From: Schizochytrium sp. CCTCC M209059
Taxonomy: Eukaryota; Sar; Bigyra; Thraustochytrida; Thraustochytriidae
Length of the DNA: 64,000 nt
Assembly (NCBI GenBank): GCA_000818945.1
Contig: KN805416.1
Location: forward strand, 225,528 to 289,527
Direction of reading: 5' to 3'
The notes beneath the pieces are model-generated. The model worked only from the letters and a program-made list of their open reading frames with translations. It made no database searches and was not told the DNA's origin. Made by a program: the position numbers and the translations under genes. Shown here piece after piece: positions 10,724 through 22,691 of this stretch (position 1 is the first letter of the stretch; each line of letters starts with the position of its first letter).

Positions 10724-11488
10724 ATGATCGCCGCTGCGCGCGTGTCGGCGCGCGTCTCCCGCGCACGGAGAGGCACGGCTGCTGCCGGGCTTGGGACCCT
10801 GGCGAGGACGACGCCGCTGCAGCCCACGGCGACGAGGTCGCGGTCGAGGGCCTGGGCGACCACGAAGCCACGGGCTTGCGAAGGGTGGAGTTCTGCGGCC
10901 ACATGGACAAAGACGGCAGGGCTGGCGTCCTCAACGAAGAGCACCGCAACAGACTATCTGGTGAGCGAGCGCGGACTTTCCGAAGCTCAAGCCACGGCTG
11001 TCCTCAAGGCGCTCAAGGACTCGGGCGCCGGATCCTCGGACGGGACACTCAAACAAGTGGCCAAGGGCATTGACAACAGCTCCTTGCAAGCTCTAGTCAA
11101 GGCGGTCGACGACATTGCCGAGCGCGACACGGCGCGCAACGCTCTCGCACCGGCGTCGGTCGAGGTCACCGTTCCTCGTGACGGATACACCTTCACAATC
11201 GAGGGTCGCGAGGGAGACTCGCTCCAGTCGCTCGTCGAGCATGGTACCGAGCTTGCAGACTATATAGAGTGCGCCTGCCAGGGTCAACTCATGTGCTCCA
11301 CGTGCCATGTGTACGTTGACGAAGAGTGTCTTGCGCAGATGGACCCGCCCGACGACTATGAACAAGACATGATTGATATTGCCTATGAGCCACGCGACAA
11401 TTCTCGTCTTGGCTGTCAGCTTAAACTTCGCGCCGACTCGTTGCTCAAGGTCCAAATTCCCGATAGCTCCAATAACTACTTTAACTAG
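10724..11488 (+). CDS. FDX: Mitochondrial adrenodoxin-type 2Fe-2S ferredoxin, 254 aa
   Basis: Electron carrier of the adrenodoxin/Yah1 class, which in mitochondria feeds electrons to Fe-S cluster assembly and related steps. Residues 1-75 are rich in Arg, Ser, Thr and Ala with no acidic residues at the very start, as in a mitochondrial presequence. A helical spacer (about 76-140) follows. The ferredoxin fold (about 145-254) carries the cluster ligands ACQGQLMCSTC (C-x5-C-x2-C) and the fourth Cys in SRLGCQL, with the acidic DPPDDYEQDMID helix used for partner docking. At 254 aa it is longer than a typical adrenodoxin, because of the leader and spacer. The start is the first ATG after the repeat tracts. 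FDX1- and FDX2-type activities cannot be separated from sequence alone. Confidence 0.93.
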   Translation: MIAAARVSARVSRARRGTAAAGLGTLARTTPLQPTATRSRSRAWATTKPRACEGWSSAATWTKTAGLASSTKSTATDYLVSERGLSEAQATAVLKALKDSGAGSSDGTLKQVAKGIDNSSLQALVKAVDDIAERDTARNALAPASVEVTVPRDGYTFTIEGREGDSLQSLVEHGTELADYIECACQGQLMCSTCHVYVDEECLAQMDPPDDYEQDMIDIAYEPRDNSRLGCQLKLRADSLLKVQIPDSSNNYFN

Positions 11489-11570
11489 TCATGTCCGTCT
11501 TTGTCCACTCTGAGAAAATAAGAGAGAGATGTTGTGTTTGGGAGACGCAAGGACTTGCTGCAAGATGCGA

Positions 11571-11690
11571 CAAGACAAGACAAGATGCGACAAGACAAGA
11601 CAAGATGCGACAAGACAAGACAAGACAAGACAAGACAAGACAAGACAAGACAAGACAAGACAAGACAAGGCAAGACAAGACAAGACAAGA
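11571..11690. repeat. (ACAAG)n pentanucleotide tract
   Basis: About 24 units of CAAGA with ATGCG interruptions in the first third. It lies between the convergent ferredoxin and chaperonin genes, 80 bp after the ferredoxin stop, in likely 3' UTR sequence. Confidence 0.95.
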
Positions 11691-11921
11691 TAGTCACAGT
11701 AAAGTCAGGGAGGCGGTGATCCTGGGACAACGCAAATGTGTATATGTACACATATATGCCCAAGCCTGCTAATGCTACTCTTGTAGCTGCTACAACTTCG
11801 CAGGATCAAGCTTGTCAAGGCCTTCTCGATACGAAAGAATCCAGAATGTTTTTAGTCAGAATGTTTTTTGCGAGAATGTTTTTTATTAGAATGTTTTTTG
11901 CGAGACTTAATTGATGTTCGT
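11691..11921. other. Short convergent intergenic spacer
   Basis: Holds three near-copies of AGAATGTTTTTT-type sequence (11842-11900), AT-rich, probably shared 3' UTR and polyadenylation sequence of the two convergent genes. Confidence 0.4.
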
Positions 11922-13682
11922 TCATTTCTTCGCAACATTGGCTCCTAGAATGAGTGCGTCCACGCGAAGAGTCTGTTCTAAAAAACTCACAAGACGTTCA
12001 AGTTGGCGGATCTTGAGAGCCACCGGCTCACGACGACCAGCACCGTCTCTTCCAAGACTGTCAACACTTGTTTCCTTGAGCGCCCACTGACCAGCAGCGT
12101 CCCAGCGAATGCAGGTAAACATCTCTTGCTTTGAGAGCTCGGCGCGTCTGAGCTTGACTTCCAACTTTTGACGAGCGTCGTGAGGGACGAGCGCCAGTGG
12201 AATAGACCGTGCCGCCGCTCGCAGTACGGATAGAACTGCGCTGGCCTCAAAGGTGTTCCTTTCGAGCGATGCTGATGTTGACATCGCTGCGAGCACGCTC
12301 GCAAGAGACGATTCCCAGGCAGCCCCGACGGCAACCAAGTTGTGGCCTAAAGTATGGTGTGCACTACGACTGGTATCCTTCATGCTTGCTTCAAATTCTT
12401 TGGCCCACAGTGCCACGAGACGCGCAGCGCGCGCAAGCGATGCCGCGTACTCTTTGGCGAGACCAAGGGTTGGACCATGGACGAGAACCTGGCCGCAAGA
12501 GATTTCCGAGGGTGCTGGTCCGGCCTCGATCCCCTCGATCAGCACGCAAATTGACCCTCCAATGCGCGTTTCCGCGGCGCGCGCGGCACTGCCCACAAAA
12601 CGGCTGAAAGGGCTCGTCGTCGAGACACTCGCGGACTCGCTCAGTAGAGAAAACACGCTTGTATCAACGATTGGGGTTGTGCCTGCAAGAGCACAAAGAT
12701 CTCGCGCTTCAGATTCGCTCACTGACTGAACGACGAGAATACCAAGCCTCTCGCAGGTATCGAGGGCGACCTGGTGCAGAACTTTGGTGCACACGAGAAG
12801 GTTGACTTGTGCGCGCATATGCAAGAGCTCAAGATTTGCTACAGTGCGAGCTGCAGAATATGCGACGGCGTGTTCAAGGCTTTCTGCCGAGTCGATGTAG
12901 ACTGCAGCATTGTCGCGGGCTTCAATCGCGGCCAGAGCGCATAGCCACACCGTAAAGCGTACTTGGCGCACCTCTTGTGTCCTTGCAGAGCCTTGTTGTG
13001 CTTCGATGCGATACATGGGTGGGCGGCTGAGAGCGAAGGCAGAGACACCAAGAACCTGCGGGCCCCGCTGGCCGACGCAAGGTACGAGAAGGCGATCGGC
13101 AGTTGACGCGGCGCTCCAGGCGGCTGCGCCGAGACCACCGCAGTTGGAGGCAGCACCAGCAATCCACTTGACCAGCGCTTCGACGAGAGCACGTTCTTGT
13201 TGGTGCGGAAACTGTCCTTGAAGTGCAGAAGCTGCGACCTGGGCAACGCCGGTGGTGGCATTTGGTGGCGCAACAGCATTGCAGCGACGCGCAGTCTCGT
13301 GCACGAGGTGGTGCCACGCGGAGCCAGCGCGAAGCTCACGAAGAGCGCGAGCAAGGCGCACACAGGCACCATCCGAGAGATGTAAGTCTGTCATTTCTTG
13401 CAGCGCGGCAGCGGCCATGATCCCAAGTGTAGACGCCCCATCGCCGGCTTCGCGCTCGAGGGCATTGATTTCGATCAGTAAAAGGTGAAGTTCGGGAGGG
13501 ATGGTGGATTTGCGCGGAAAGAGGCCGTCAAGACCGGCCTTGCCGCTCTTGGTGACTTTGAGCTGGTTCGTGATTGTGGAGACGATGAGATGGTCGTGAC
13601 CGAAAGGGCCAAAGCTCGAGGTCAGGAGTGCCCCCACGGGATGCGCTTCATGTGCAGAGGCAGACACGAAGCGTGCGCTCAT
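11922..13682 (-). CDS. Divergent TCP-1/Cpn60 chaperonin, BBS10/BBS6-like, 586 aa
   Basis: The N-terminus aligns with group II chaperonin subunits: LLTSSFGPFGHDHLIVS fits the LxSSLGPKGxDKM block. GDGAST at 80-85 replaces GDGTT of the ATPase loop, as in the BBS-type chaperonin-like proteins (BBS10 keeps GDGA-T). The C-terminal LRVDALILGANVAKK corresponds to the conserved end of CCT subunits (LRIDDIIxG). The middle apical and intermediate domains are very divergent, with many Ala. I read it as a chaperonin-like protein of the BBS6/10/12 group, which in other eukaryotes assembles the BBSome for cilia; a divergent CCT subunit is the alternative. The start ATG at 13682 overlaps the stop codon of the upstream CX9C gene by 4 bases (ATGA). 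A longer N-terminus spliced from upstream cannot be excluded. Confidence 0.75.
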   Translation of the reverse strand: MSARFVSASAHEAHPVGALLTSSFGPFGHDHLIVSTITNQLKVTKSGKAGLDGLFPRKSTIPPELHLLLIEINALEREAGDGASTLGIMAAAALQEMTDLHLSDGACVRLARALRELRAGSAWHHLVHETARRCNAVAPPNATTGVAQVAASALQGQFPHQQERALVEALVKWIAGAASNCGGLGAAAWSAASTADRLLVPCVGQRGPQVLGVSAFALSRPPMYRIEAQQGSARTQEVRQVRFTVWLCALAAIEARDNAAVYIDSAESLEHAVAYSAARTVANLELLHMRAQVNLLVCTKVLHQVALDTCERLGILVVQSVSESEARDLCALAGTTPIVDTSVFSLLSESASVSTTSPFSRFVGSAARAAETRIGGSICVLIEGIEAGPAPSEISCGQVLVHGPTLGLAKEYAASLARAARLVALWAKEFEASMKDTSRSAHHTLGHNLVAVGAAWESSLASVLAAMSTSASLERNTFEASAVLSVLRAAARSIPLALVPHDARQKLEVKLRRAELSKQEMFTCIRWDAAGQWALKETSVDSLGRDGAGRREPVALKIRQLERLVSFLEQTLRVDALILGANVAKK

Positions 13683-13984
13683 TCTTTCTTTTCGTTTGCC
13701 TCGCGTTCCTGCTTTTGCTGTTGGACCCAGGCCTTGCGGCAGTCGACGTATCTGTGTTTTTGATCTTGCGCGTGAGTTTGTTTGTACTTTTTTGATATTG
13801 CTGGTAGGATTGTTGGCAGAGATGTTTCGACAGTGATCACTTACAGAGACCGTTCACTTTCGCAGTATTCCTCGTATTCCTCGGGCTCCTTGCCACCGTA
13901 CTTTGTGGCGCAACGAATGTAGGCGTCAAGCTGCTCGCCACAAGGGTCGTCGGTCCACCGTGGGCTTGAGGGATTCGCGCCCAT
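13679..13984 (-). CDS. Twin CX9C (CHCH) mitochondrial protein, one intron, about 70 aa
   Basis: Found by hand because its exons are short. Exon 1 is 13984-13845 (140 nt, ATG in GCCATGG), the intron is 13844-13752 (GTAAGT...CACAG, 93 nt) and exon 2 is 13751-13679. The splice restores two perfect CX9C motifs: CGEQLDAYIRC and CESERSLYVDC, with 15 residues between them. The second spans the junction, which is strong support for the intron. Twin CX9C proteins are imported into the mitochondrial intermembrane space by MIA40 and are mostly small assembly factors or MICOS subunits. The N-terminus MGANPSS fits an N-myristoylation pattern, as in MIC19, though the protein is much shorter than MIC19. The exact family member is not resolved. 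The TGA overlaps the ATG of the chaperonin gene. Confidence 0.88.
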
Positions 13985-15349
13985 GGCGAGAGGTCTGCAG
14001 GCAAGCAAGCAAGCAAGCAAGCACGTCAGCCACGTCGGGACACTCTCGCGCTGCCCGATCTCCTACGCTTGCGCGGCGCCGTCCTTTTGTGCGGCGAGCG
14101 TGGCGCGTGGCAGCAAGCTGAGACTGATTGGTCGCAGGAAGGATTCTTTGTTTGATTTCTCTCGATTTTCTTCTTTTTATTTTTCCGAGCTATTTCATTC
14201 CCGAGATCGATCCAATCAAGTGATCGCAGGCGTCGGCGATGCCCAAGAAGAATGTAAAAGAGGGGAGAAGGCTACTGCGACGAGGGATGCGAGGTATGGA
14301 GACAGTAGATTTTGTCAAGTCATTTTTCAATTAAAAGATAATAAAAACTGACTGAGAAAATATCGAATAATCATGTCCGCAGAGACCGAACTTGGACGGA
14401 AGATCAAGCTTCATGCTTTAGATGAGTGGCGCGCGCAAGGTCGACGATATACTACCTCAAGTCAACTTAGGTCTCGTACGAGTCAGACGTTTGCATGCTA
14501 GTTGTTTTGAAGAGGATCTTGAATACTTGCAGCAGAATTGCGAGTACAACTAGACGATGATTCCCTCAGAGAACAAACGAATAAATAGAAGAACTGGATT
14601 CAACTACAACTTAAAGAACTTCCGCTTCGTGACTAGCACGAAACGGGAAAGGAGATTGCAAGCTTCTCACGCTGCTGCTCGGAGAATGTTAATAAGTTTG
14701 GTGTAGTTCGGGTCTGCCAGCTTTCTTCACGGACTTTGGTCGCTCTCTCGGCTCAATGGTCCCAGGTCGTTAGCCTGGTCCATCTTTGGTAAGTCGATTT
14801 ATGATTGTGCTAGTCTATTTCGGGCGCGAGTCCAGGATCGGGGCGGACTCATGCCGCGGTCTTGTGCTGGTCCCCAACTCCGCACCTTCCCATGGCGCGG
14901 GTCGTTGCATTGTTCCTGCGTCGTGCACCTTTGATGTTCGTTGTCGGACAGCTGTCTCGCTTAGAACAGCTTCTCTCCTGGCAGTAGATCTTAGAGAAGG
15001 TCTACTTCTTCATTGTAGTCCAACAGGTACAGAGATCAGGCTAAAGCGGACAGAGCGTGAGCTCTCGGCAAGTAGCGCAAAGTCGCCGTCTGAGTTCATC
15101 AAAGCCTCATAGAGGGTACTCCAAATTAAGAAGGGACATGTGAAGCCGTATCGACACTCTTCATGACTTCAAGGTGGTCTTGCATCTGGAATGTGGCAAA
15201 TGAACTTTGCAGACGGATGCTGTCAAGTGTTGATTGATCCACTGTCAGGAGAAAGCTAGAATATTTGCTCCGCGCAATATAGTAAAGAGCGTGGCGGTGA
15301 CCTGTCGATCGGCCTATTTCTTCTATTCCTGGTAAGAGGGGGGGGGGGG
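13985..15349. other. Intergenic region, left part of the SulP upstream desert
   Basis: (GCAA)n lies at about 14001-14021 in the 5' flank of the CX9C gene. From 14150 to 15340 the sequence has ordinary complexity but no convincing open frame. A 108-codon frame at 14786-15112 has no recognisable features. It ends in a poly-G run abutting the assembly gap. Confidence 0.45.
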
Positions 15350-15495
15350 NNNNNNNNNNNNNNNNNNNNNNNNNNNNNNNNNNNNNNNNNNNNNNNNNNN
15401 NNNNNNNNNNNNNNNNNNNNNNNNNNNNNNNNNNNNNNNNNNNNNNNNNNNNNNNNNNNNNNNNNNNNNNNNNNNNNNNNNNNNNNNNNNNNNNN
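15350..15495. other. Assembly gap (146 N) inside a poly-G tract
   Basis: A run of N flanked on the left by GAGGGGGGGGGGGG and on the right by GAGGGGGGGGGGGGGGG, so sequencing or assembly failed in a G homopolymer. Confidence 0.99.
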
Positions 15496-17300
<1,805 letters not shown>

Positions 17301-19430
17301 ATGCTGACTGAGAACCGCGAAGAGCGAGACGCAGGAAACATGTCGGAGCAGGAGACGCACGGCTCAGGCGCGGTGGCCGCCGCCAAGGAAAAGGACCCGA
17401 CCTTGGACCCCATGTACTACAACCAGTGGTGGACCATCCTCTCGCTGCCCATGACCAAGACCAAGGGCAAGGCGCTCCTCAGGGAACTGCTCAGCGGACT
17501 CACCGTCTCGCTGGCGCAGGTCCCCGAGGCCGTCGCTTTTAGCTTCACCGCCGGCCTCGACCCCATCATCGGCCTGCAGGCGGCTTGGATCATGGGTCTC
17601 ATCACCGCCCTCTTTGGCGGCGCCCCCGGCATGGTCAGCGGCGCTACCGGTGCCATCGCCGTCGTGCTCCCCGCTTTTGTCGAGGAAAACGGCGTGGGCT
17701 ACGTCTTCATCGCCGTCTTCCTCATGGGCATCATCCAGATCATCATCGGACTCGTTGGTGGTGCCAAGCTCATCAAGTTCGTTGGACACCCCATCATGCT
17801 GGGCTTTTGCAATGGCCTCGCCATCGTCATTGGCATTGCTCAGCTGCATAGCTACAAGTTACCGCGCTACTGCCCCGTCGACTGCGACTCGCCCACTTAC
17901 GACTGGAACGAGTGCGTCTACGTAGACCCCGAGGTGGGCAGCACTGCCGAGCTCCCCTACAAGTGCGAAATGTACACGACCGGAGCCACCGCCGGCTTCC
18001 AGGCCTTCGAGACTGTCGCCACCATGGCAGTCGTCTTCTTTCTGCCCCGTCTCACCCTCGCCTTTCCTGCCTCGCTGGCCGGCATCATCGTTGGCACGGT
18101 CATTGAGTTCGCCATTGTACGCACCTCGGGCTACCAGACTCCGACCGTGGGCGAGATCGCCTCCGTCAAGGGCTTCTTCCCCATTCCCATCTGGGTCGAC
18201 GACCGCTACGAGGCCGTCGTCCCCAGCCTCGGTGACGGCGAGACTTGGTCCAAGTGTCTTCCCATCTCGGCAACAATGGCCGTCATTGGTCTCGTCGAGT
18301 CGCTCATGACGCTCCAGCTCGTCGGACAAATCACCGGTCGTAAGCCCGTTCCCTCCAAGGAAGTTTACGCCCAAGGGTCGGCCAACATCATTACAGGCAT
18401 GTTCGGCGGCATGGGCGGATGTGCCATGATTGGCCAGAGTCTCATCAACGTCAGTCAGAACCGCGCGCGCACGCGTATCAGCACTACCTTTTCGGGCTTC
18501 TTTCTTCTCATTATCATTCTCGTCGCCTACCCAGCCATCAACCTTGTGCCCATGGCCAGTCTAGCCGGCGTCATGTTCATGGTCGTCATCGGAACCTTTG
18601 AGTGGCATTCTTTGCCCATCATCGTTGCCAGTCTTCTTCCTCAAAAGCTGCGCTCGCACCCGCGCCTCAACTGGGCCCGCAAGATTAAGCGCTCCGACGT
18701 CATCATTATTTGCCTCGTCACCGCTGTGGCAGTGGCTGCCAACTTGGCGTACGCCGTGGCTTCCGGAGTGGTCTTCGCCGCGCTCGTCTTTGCTTGGGAC
18801 CAGGCCGACCTCCTCGAGGTGAACTCCGTCGAAAGCCGGGAGCTCTTGGAGGGTGCCGCCAACGGTTTTACCGAGGACGACGTCGAGGATAACGGCGCCG
18901 GCGCCACTGACTCTAACGCGAACTCTGTCGATTTGAAAAAGGAACGTCTCGATGAAGTCGATGAGGAAATCATGCGCCTGGATCCTTCGCAGGTCAAGGT
19001 GTATCAGGTAAAGGGTGCTCTGTTTTTTGCCTCGGCGCAGCGCTTCGTTTCCCTCTTTCATCCGCAACACGACCCAGATACGGTCGTGCTGTACCTGGAC
19101 CAGGCGGTGCTCTCAGATTACTCGGCGCTTTCCGCCCTTAATTCTGTGTCGCATCTCTACTCGGTCCTTGGCAAGCGTCTGCTCTTGCGCAAGGTCACCG
19201 ACCACTCATTGCGGTCCATTCGTAAGGCCGGTCATCTCATTTACACTTATGACAAGAACAAGTCCGCCAAGGTTAATGAGAACGAGCTCCTCAGCATGTC
19301 GCTTGCACCTTCGTGGGACGCTATCATGCCTGATGCTGCTGGGTACGACTCTGACTCGAACGAGTCTGAAGACACTGGAGAGTCTTCTGGTGGACGGGAA
19401 GCAGAGCCAAACTTTAAGGCTTCTGTCTAA
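17301..19430 (+). CDS. SulP/SLC26 anion transporter with STAS domain, 709 aa
   Basis: Multi-pass anion transporter of the SulP/SLC26 family (sulfate, bicarbonate or related anions; substrate not predictable here). The start could be ATG 17301 (MLTENREERD) or ATG 17340 (MSEQETHGSG); both are in frame, and upstream sequence is repeats. About 60-500 form the membrane domain, beginning ELLSGLTVSLAQVPEAVAFS, then GGAPGMVSGATGAIAVV, the pattern of bacterial-type SulP proteins. GMFGGMGGCAMIGQSLINV is a typical transmembrane 10-like motif. An acidic linker (about 510-560) precedes a STAS domain (about 565-646: VYQVKGALFFASAQRF, then VVLYLDQAVLSDYSALSAL). The tail is acidic and Ser-rich. The gene is intronless and uses mostly C-ending codons, suggesting good expression. 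Confidence 0.93.
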   Translation: MLTENREERDAGNMSEQETHGSGAVAAAKEKDPTLDPMYYNQWWTILSLPMTKTKGKALLRELLSGLTVSLAQVPEAVAFSFTAGLDPIIGLQAAWIMGLITALFGGAPGMVSGATGAIAVVLPAFVEENGVGYVFIAVFLMGIIQIIIGLVGGAKLIKFVGHPIMLGFCNGLAIVIGIAQLHSYKLPRYCPVDCDSPTYDWNECVYVDPEVGSTAELPYKCEMYTTGATAGFQAFETVATMAVVFFLPRLTLAFPASLAGIIVGTVIEFAIVRTSGYQTPTVGEIASVKGFFPIPIWVDDRYEAVVPSLGDGETWSKCLPISATMAVIGLVESLMTLQLVGQITGRKPVPSKEVYAQGSANIITGMFGGMGGCAMIGQSLINVSQNRARTRISTTFSGFFLLIIILVAYPAINLVPMASLAGVMFMVVIGTFEWHSLPIIVASLLPQKLRSHPRLNWARKIKRSDVIIICLVTAVAVAANLAYAVASGVVFAALVFAWDQADLLEVNSVESRELLEGAANGFTEDDVEDNGAGATDSNANSVDLKKERLDEVDEEIMRLDPSQVKVYQVKGALFFASAQRFVSLFHPQHDPDTVVLYLDQAVLSDYSALSALNSVSHLYSVLGKRLLLRKVTDHSLRSIRKAGHLIYTYDKNKSAKVNENELLSMSLAPSWDAIMPDAAGYDSDSNESEDTGESSGGREAEPNFKASV

Positions 19431-20434
19431 TAGACAAGTATTTGTACACCTTGGCGCGTGCGCGTCGTAGTCGGCCGTGCGATGTCACCGTTACGAAAAC
19501 CAAGGACTGGCAAGCAAGAATTCGCAGCATTCTCTTTTGTCATTTCTTTAATTGTTGCCATAGACACTTGGTGTGAGCTAGCCACACAGGTTTAGTCGGA
19601 TAGGTAGAGACAGATAGGCAATGATCAGGGTGAGTCAGCCAAATGAGTCGGCCCAGTCAATTACGAAGTAGCCTGGCTAGGCTAGGCCAGGCTAGACCAG
19701 ACCAGACCAGACCAGTCTTGTCAATCAGTCAGTCTGTCAGACAGACAGACAGACAGACAGCGAGCCACTTTGTCTAGTCAGTCAGCTCCCACTAGCACGC
19801 AAAAGCTATCATATGTACCAACCCCCCCCCCTTTTTTCTACCACGAAAACTCTGTTTTTCGACAAAGCTTCATAGTCAAAACGATATTTTTCCTTTTTGT
19901 TCTCCACGGACTTCATGTGCTTTGATAGTAAGATCTCGCGCACATCTTCTTCGTTCGTTCCTTCCTGCTCCTGCACACAGGTGACATGACAACAAAAGTC
20001 CTCTCTATTCTTTGGTCGCCTTTTTTTGTTTCAAAGACACGAATCAGGACACCAACAACCACTGTGAATGGATGGCCTCTTTTGCTGTATACGTCCTTGT
20101 CGTACAGGCCTGCCGCCTGTGGGCAATTATATCCGCACCGGCTCTGCGGTGTTGATGCCACGGGTATACGAAGACTCTACGGCCTGGGACTCATTCAGTC
20201 CGGGCCCAGGCGACTCGGCCGGCCCTGGCTGGGAGAGAAAGGTGTGTCAACGGATGCATTTGGGAACATCTGTATACTACTGCTGCTACCTACATGCTAC
20301 ACTACTATATACCATTTCTGCCCATCGCATAGGCAGCAAAAAGCGCTGCGTGCGGAAGCGCGCTCACGCGCGCGCGCGCGCACGCACGTTGAAGGCTGCG
20401 AGTATCGCGGCTCGCGACGTACAGCGCAGAGCCG
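19431..20434. other. Intergenic region with CCAGA and GACA repeats
   Basis: Pentameric CCAGA repeats at about 19688-19714 and (GACA)n at 19737-19762. A C-run followed by a T-run (19823-19840) and a (CG)n tract near 20365-20385 precede the next gene. Open frames at 19986-20678 overlap the next gene in other frames and look spurious. Confidence 0.45.
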
Positions 20435-21370
20435 ATGCTTAGCAACAAATACCTGGAAGAGGACCATGTTCTTTTCCCGGAAGAAAATGAGACCTCTGAC
20501 TTTGCTCGCGTGCGCGTTCTTGGCATCGTGGTGGGAACAGTCGCTAGCCTTCTCTCTGCTGGAATGTTATTCAAGGTGTTGTTGTTATTGCGCTTCGCCA
20601 AAGCTCTGCAGCGACGCGTGCTCATCCATCTCGCCGCCCAGATTTTCTCTTGTGTTGTGGCACAAGTATACACACTAATTCTCTTTGGCACGCCGCTGAG
20701 CTGGTCCGCATGCTCTTGGCTTGGGTCCTTTCTCCCAATCATTCACTCCCTCGCAAATTTATTGGGCTTCCGCGTGGTTCTTTTGAGAGCGTACCTCGTC
20801 GCGCAGCAAATGAGCGCTAACTTTGCTACCTTTCTGCAACGAGTCATGCTCACCGTGACGTGGATGTGGCTCTTGTCCTTTTTAGGTATCCTTTTCATGA
20901 AGGGAGTCCTCGTCTTTGAAGAGAGGCGTTGCGCTCTAAGCGCTAGCAAGGGTGTTCTTCTTGGACTTACAATTGGCACGCTGGTAGCAACCGTCTTTAT
21001 TCTAGCAATCTATTCGTACCCGTTATATCTTTGCGCGCAGAGGATCTCGCAGACGTTTGCGCAGAGTGGACACACCTTGCGTCTCGCAGCGCGAAGAAAC
21101 TTGCAGTGGATTTCAGTGGCGATCGTGTGGAGAACTTTCTTTGCAGTCAGTATCACTTTAACAGCCTCCTCGCATGCTCCAACAGACATTGAGGAGCAAC
21201 AAGTTCGTCTTTATGGCTGGCTTGGGGGCATGATTGATGCCGCAATCACAACTCTCGTGAATGTGGTACTTTTCCGGAAACTCCTTCAGCGTGAGTCGGA
21301 AAAGTCAAAAGTCCAGCCTCGTCTTCGCGCCTCCAGCTCCTCCTCTAAACTGGCGGAACCCCCAGAGTAA
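20435..21370 (+). CDS. Seven-transmembrane protein, GPCR-like topology, 311 aa
   Basis: Starts MLSNKYLEED with an acidic N-tail containing an N-glycosylation sequon (NET at about 18-20), consistent with an outside N-terminus. Seven hydrophobic segments can be counted: about 28-50, 63-86, 93-124, 135-160, 171-203, 223-244 and 262-284. Short basic loops follow TM1, TM3 and TM5, and a Ser-rich basic C-tail ends SSSSSKLAEPPE. This is the topology of a G-protein-coupled receptor, but I recognise no family signature (no clear DRY or NPxxY). It could also be a receptor-like or transporter-like orphan. Confidence 0.75.
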   Translation: MLSNKYLEEDHVLFPEENETSDFARVRVLGIVVGTVASLLSAGMLFKVLLLLRFAKALQRRVLIHLAAQIFSCVVAQVYTLILFGTPLSWSACSWLGSFLPIIHSLANLLGFRVVLLRAYLVAQQMSANFATFLQRVMLTVTWMWLLSFLGILFMKGVLVFEERRCALSASKGVLLGLTIGTLVATVFILAIYSYPLYLCAQRISQTFAQSGHTLRLAARRNLQWISVAIVWRTFFAVSITLTASSHAPTDIEEQQVRLYGWLGGMIDAAITTLVNVVLFRKLLQRESEKSKVQPRLRASSSSSKLAEPPE

Positions 21371-22691
21371 TGCGTTCGATAAGTGTCGCCAGTTCTTTCC
21401 GTGAAAGTCGATGCCACGACCACGACTGTCTCGGAAAAGTAGTCGAAAATCTCAAGTGCACACAGGATCAAAATAAAGTTCGTTGACCAGCTTAAGTGAT
21501 GCGCTCCATGGGTATCGCACGACAGTGCAACAATGCGCGACAACAATTTCCTAGCAATAACGCTAGCAGCAAACAGCAGCGAAAGCATTCGTCGGCTTTT
21601 CTCTCTCTCACCGCTTCGTCTTTCAATCGATATCTATCCCGGCCTTCACTTGCACCCGCGGTGCACCTATTCAGTCTTCCTATCAAGAACATGTATACAA
21701 AGACACATTGTTTTCGATTTTTTTATGCGATTTTCCGAGCGTGCGATGGCCGCCCTGACGACCGTACGGAATTTGCTGACCGGTGCTGAAACAACTTGGG
21801 CCCGATCCCAACCACACGAATGAGTCATGCTTGACATGTTCATGCCGCGTCGGCGTGAATAACGATGCTTCACAATTCAGGTACTCGGCAGCTTGGGCGC
21901 ATCTCGATTGGCCCCAGCACAGGTAGCATCCGGATGAGATCTACTTTCTCTCAAGGGAAAGATGCATTTCTCAATGCAGACACCAGCGACCAAAAAGTGA
22001 AATCCAGCGAAAAAGCGGTTACGGTGCTGGAGCAGGACCTGCCAATGAAGACGATTTTGGGCAGGATCTGCAGGTCAATACAACTTGAGCAGATTCTGAG
22101 CAAGAGCACTTTCAAGCAGAACCTGATGTAAACGACAGTGACGACGACTTGAGCAGACAGGACCTGCTTTGGGTATATAATGGCCTTTTGCACGTGTGAT
22201 ATGATTCACTGCAGGTCAATACAACTTGAGCCAGATTCTGAGGAATTTTAAGCAGATGCTGATGTAAAGGCCAGTGACGACGACTTGAGTAGACAGAACC
22301 TGGTTTGGGGTTATACTGGCCTTTCGCACATGTGATGTGATTCCCGAAGTGCCTATTATTTCCACTCTGGTAGAGTCAATTGTGTTCGTACGTAAAACCA
22401 TCTCACAATCAGTCACTCTCAGCAAATTTCATTTGTATGAGCAACAGCCTTCATCTTCATGCGCAATTTTTGACGTGCGAGCGTGCTTGCGCCAGCGTCC
22501 GGGAGCTGAGAAGAGACGTCCAAGAGCTTTCTATCAATCGCAGATCACGATTCCGGAGCCAATCGTTGAAGAAGCCTTCAAGTTGACGCTGGAGCCGGTG
22601 GTGGGAAGAAACTTACTCTATCTCGAGGGAAAAGTGCATGTATACAGAGTCTCAAGGACGGACACCATTGCGTTCGTTGGTAACGCTTCTA
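21371..22691. other. Intergenic region with an imperfect tandem duplication
   Basis: Apart from the about 141-bp duplication listed separately, I see only short conflicting frames (for example 21865-22131 and 22337-22699 on +). These carry no recognisable domain. Confidence 0.4.
22071..22345. repeat. Imperfect tandem duplication, about 141-bp period
   Basis: Two adjacent copies both start CAGGTCAATACAACTTGAG, contain GTGACGACGACTTGAG and end near CAC(G/A)TGTGAT(A/G)TGATTC. They differ by scattered substitutions and a 4-bp indel, so the duplication is not recent. The ACCTGC/CAGGT word also recurs just upstream (22035-22072). Confidence 0.85.

Noticed and set aside
14786..15112. 108-codon + frame
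   Set aside because: No domain and no promoter context; frame length is unremarkable in this GC-rich DNA.
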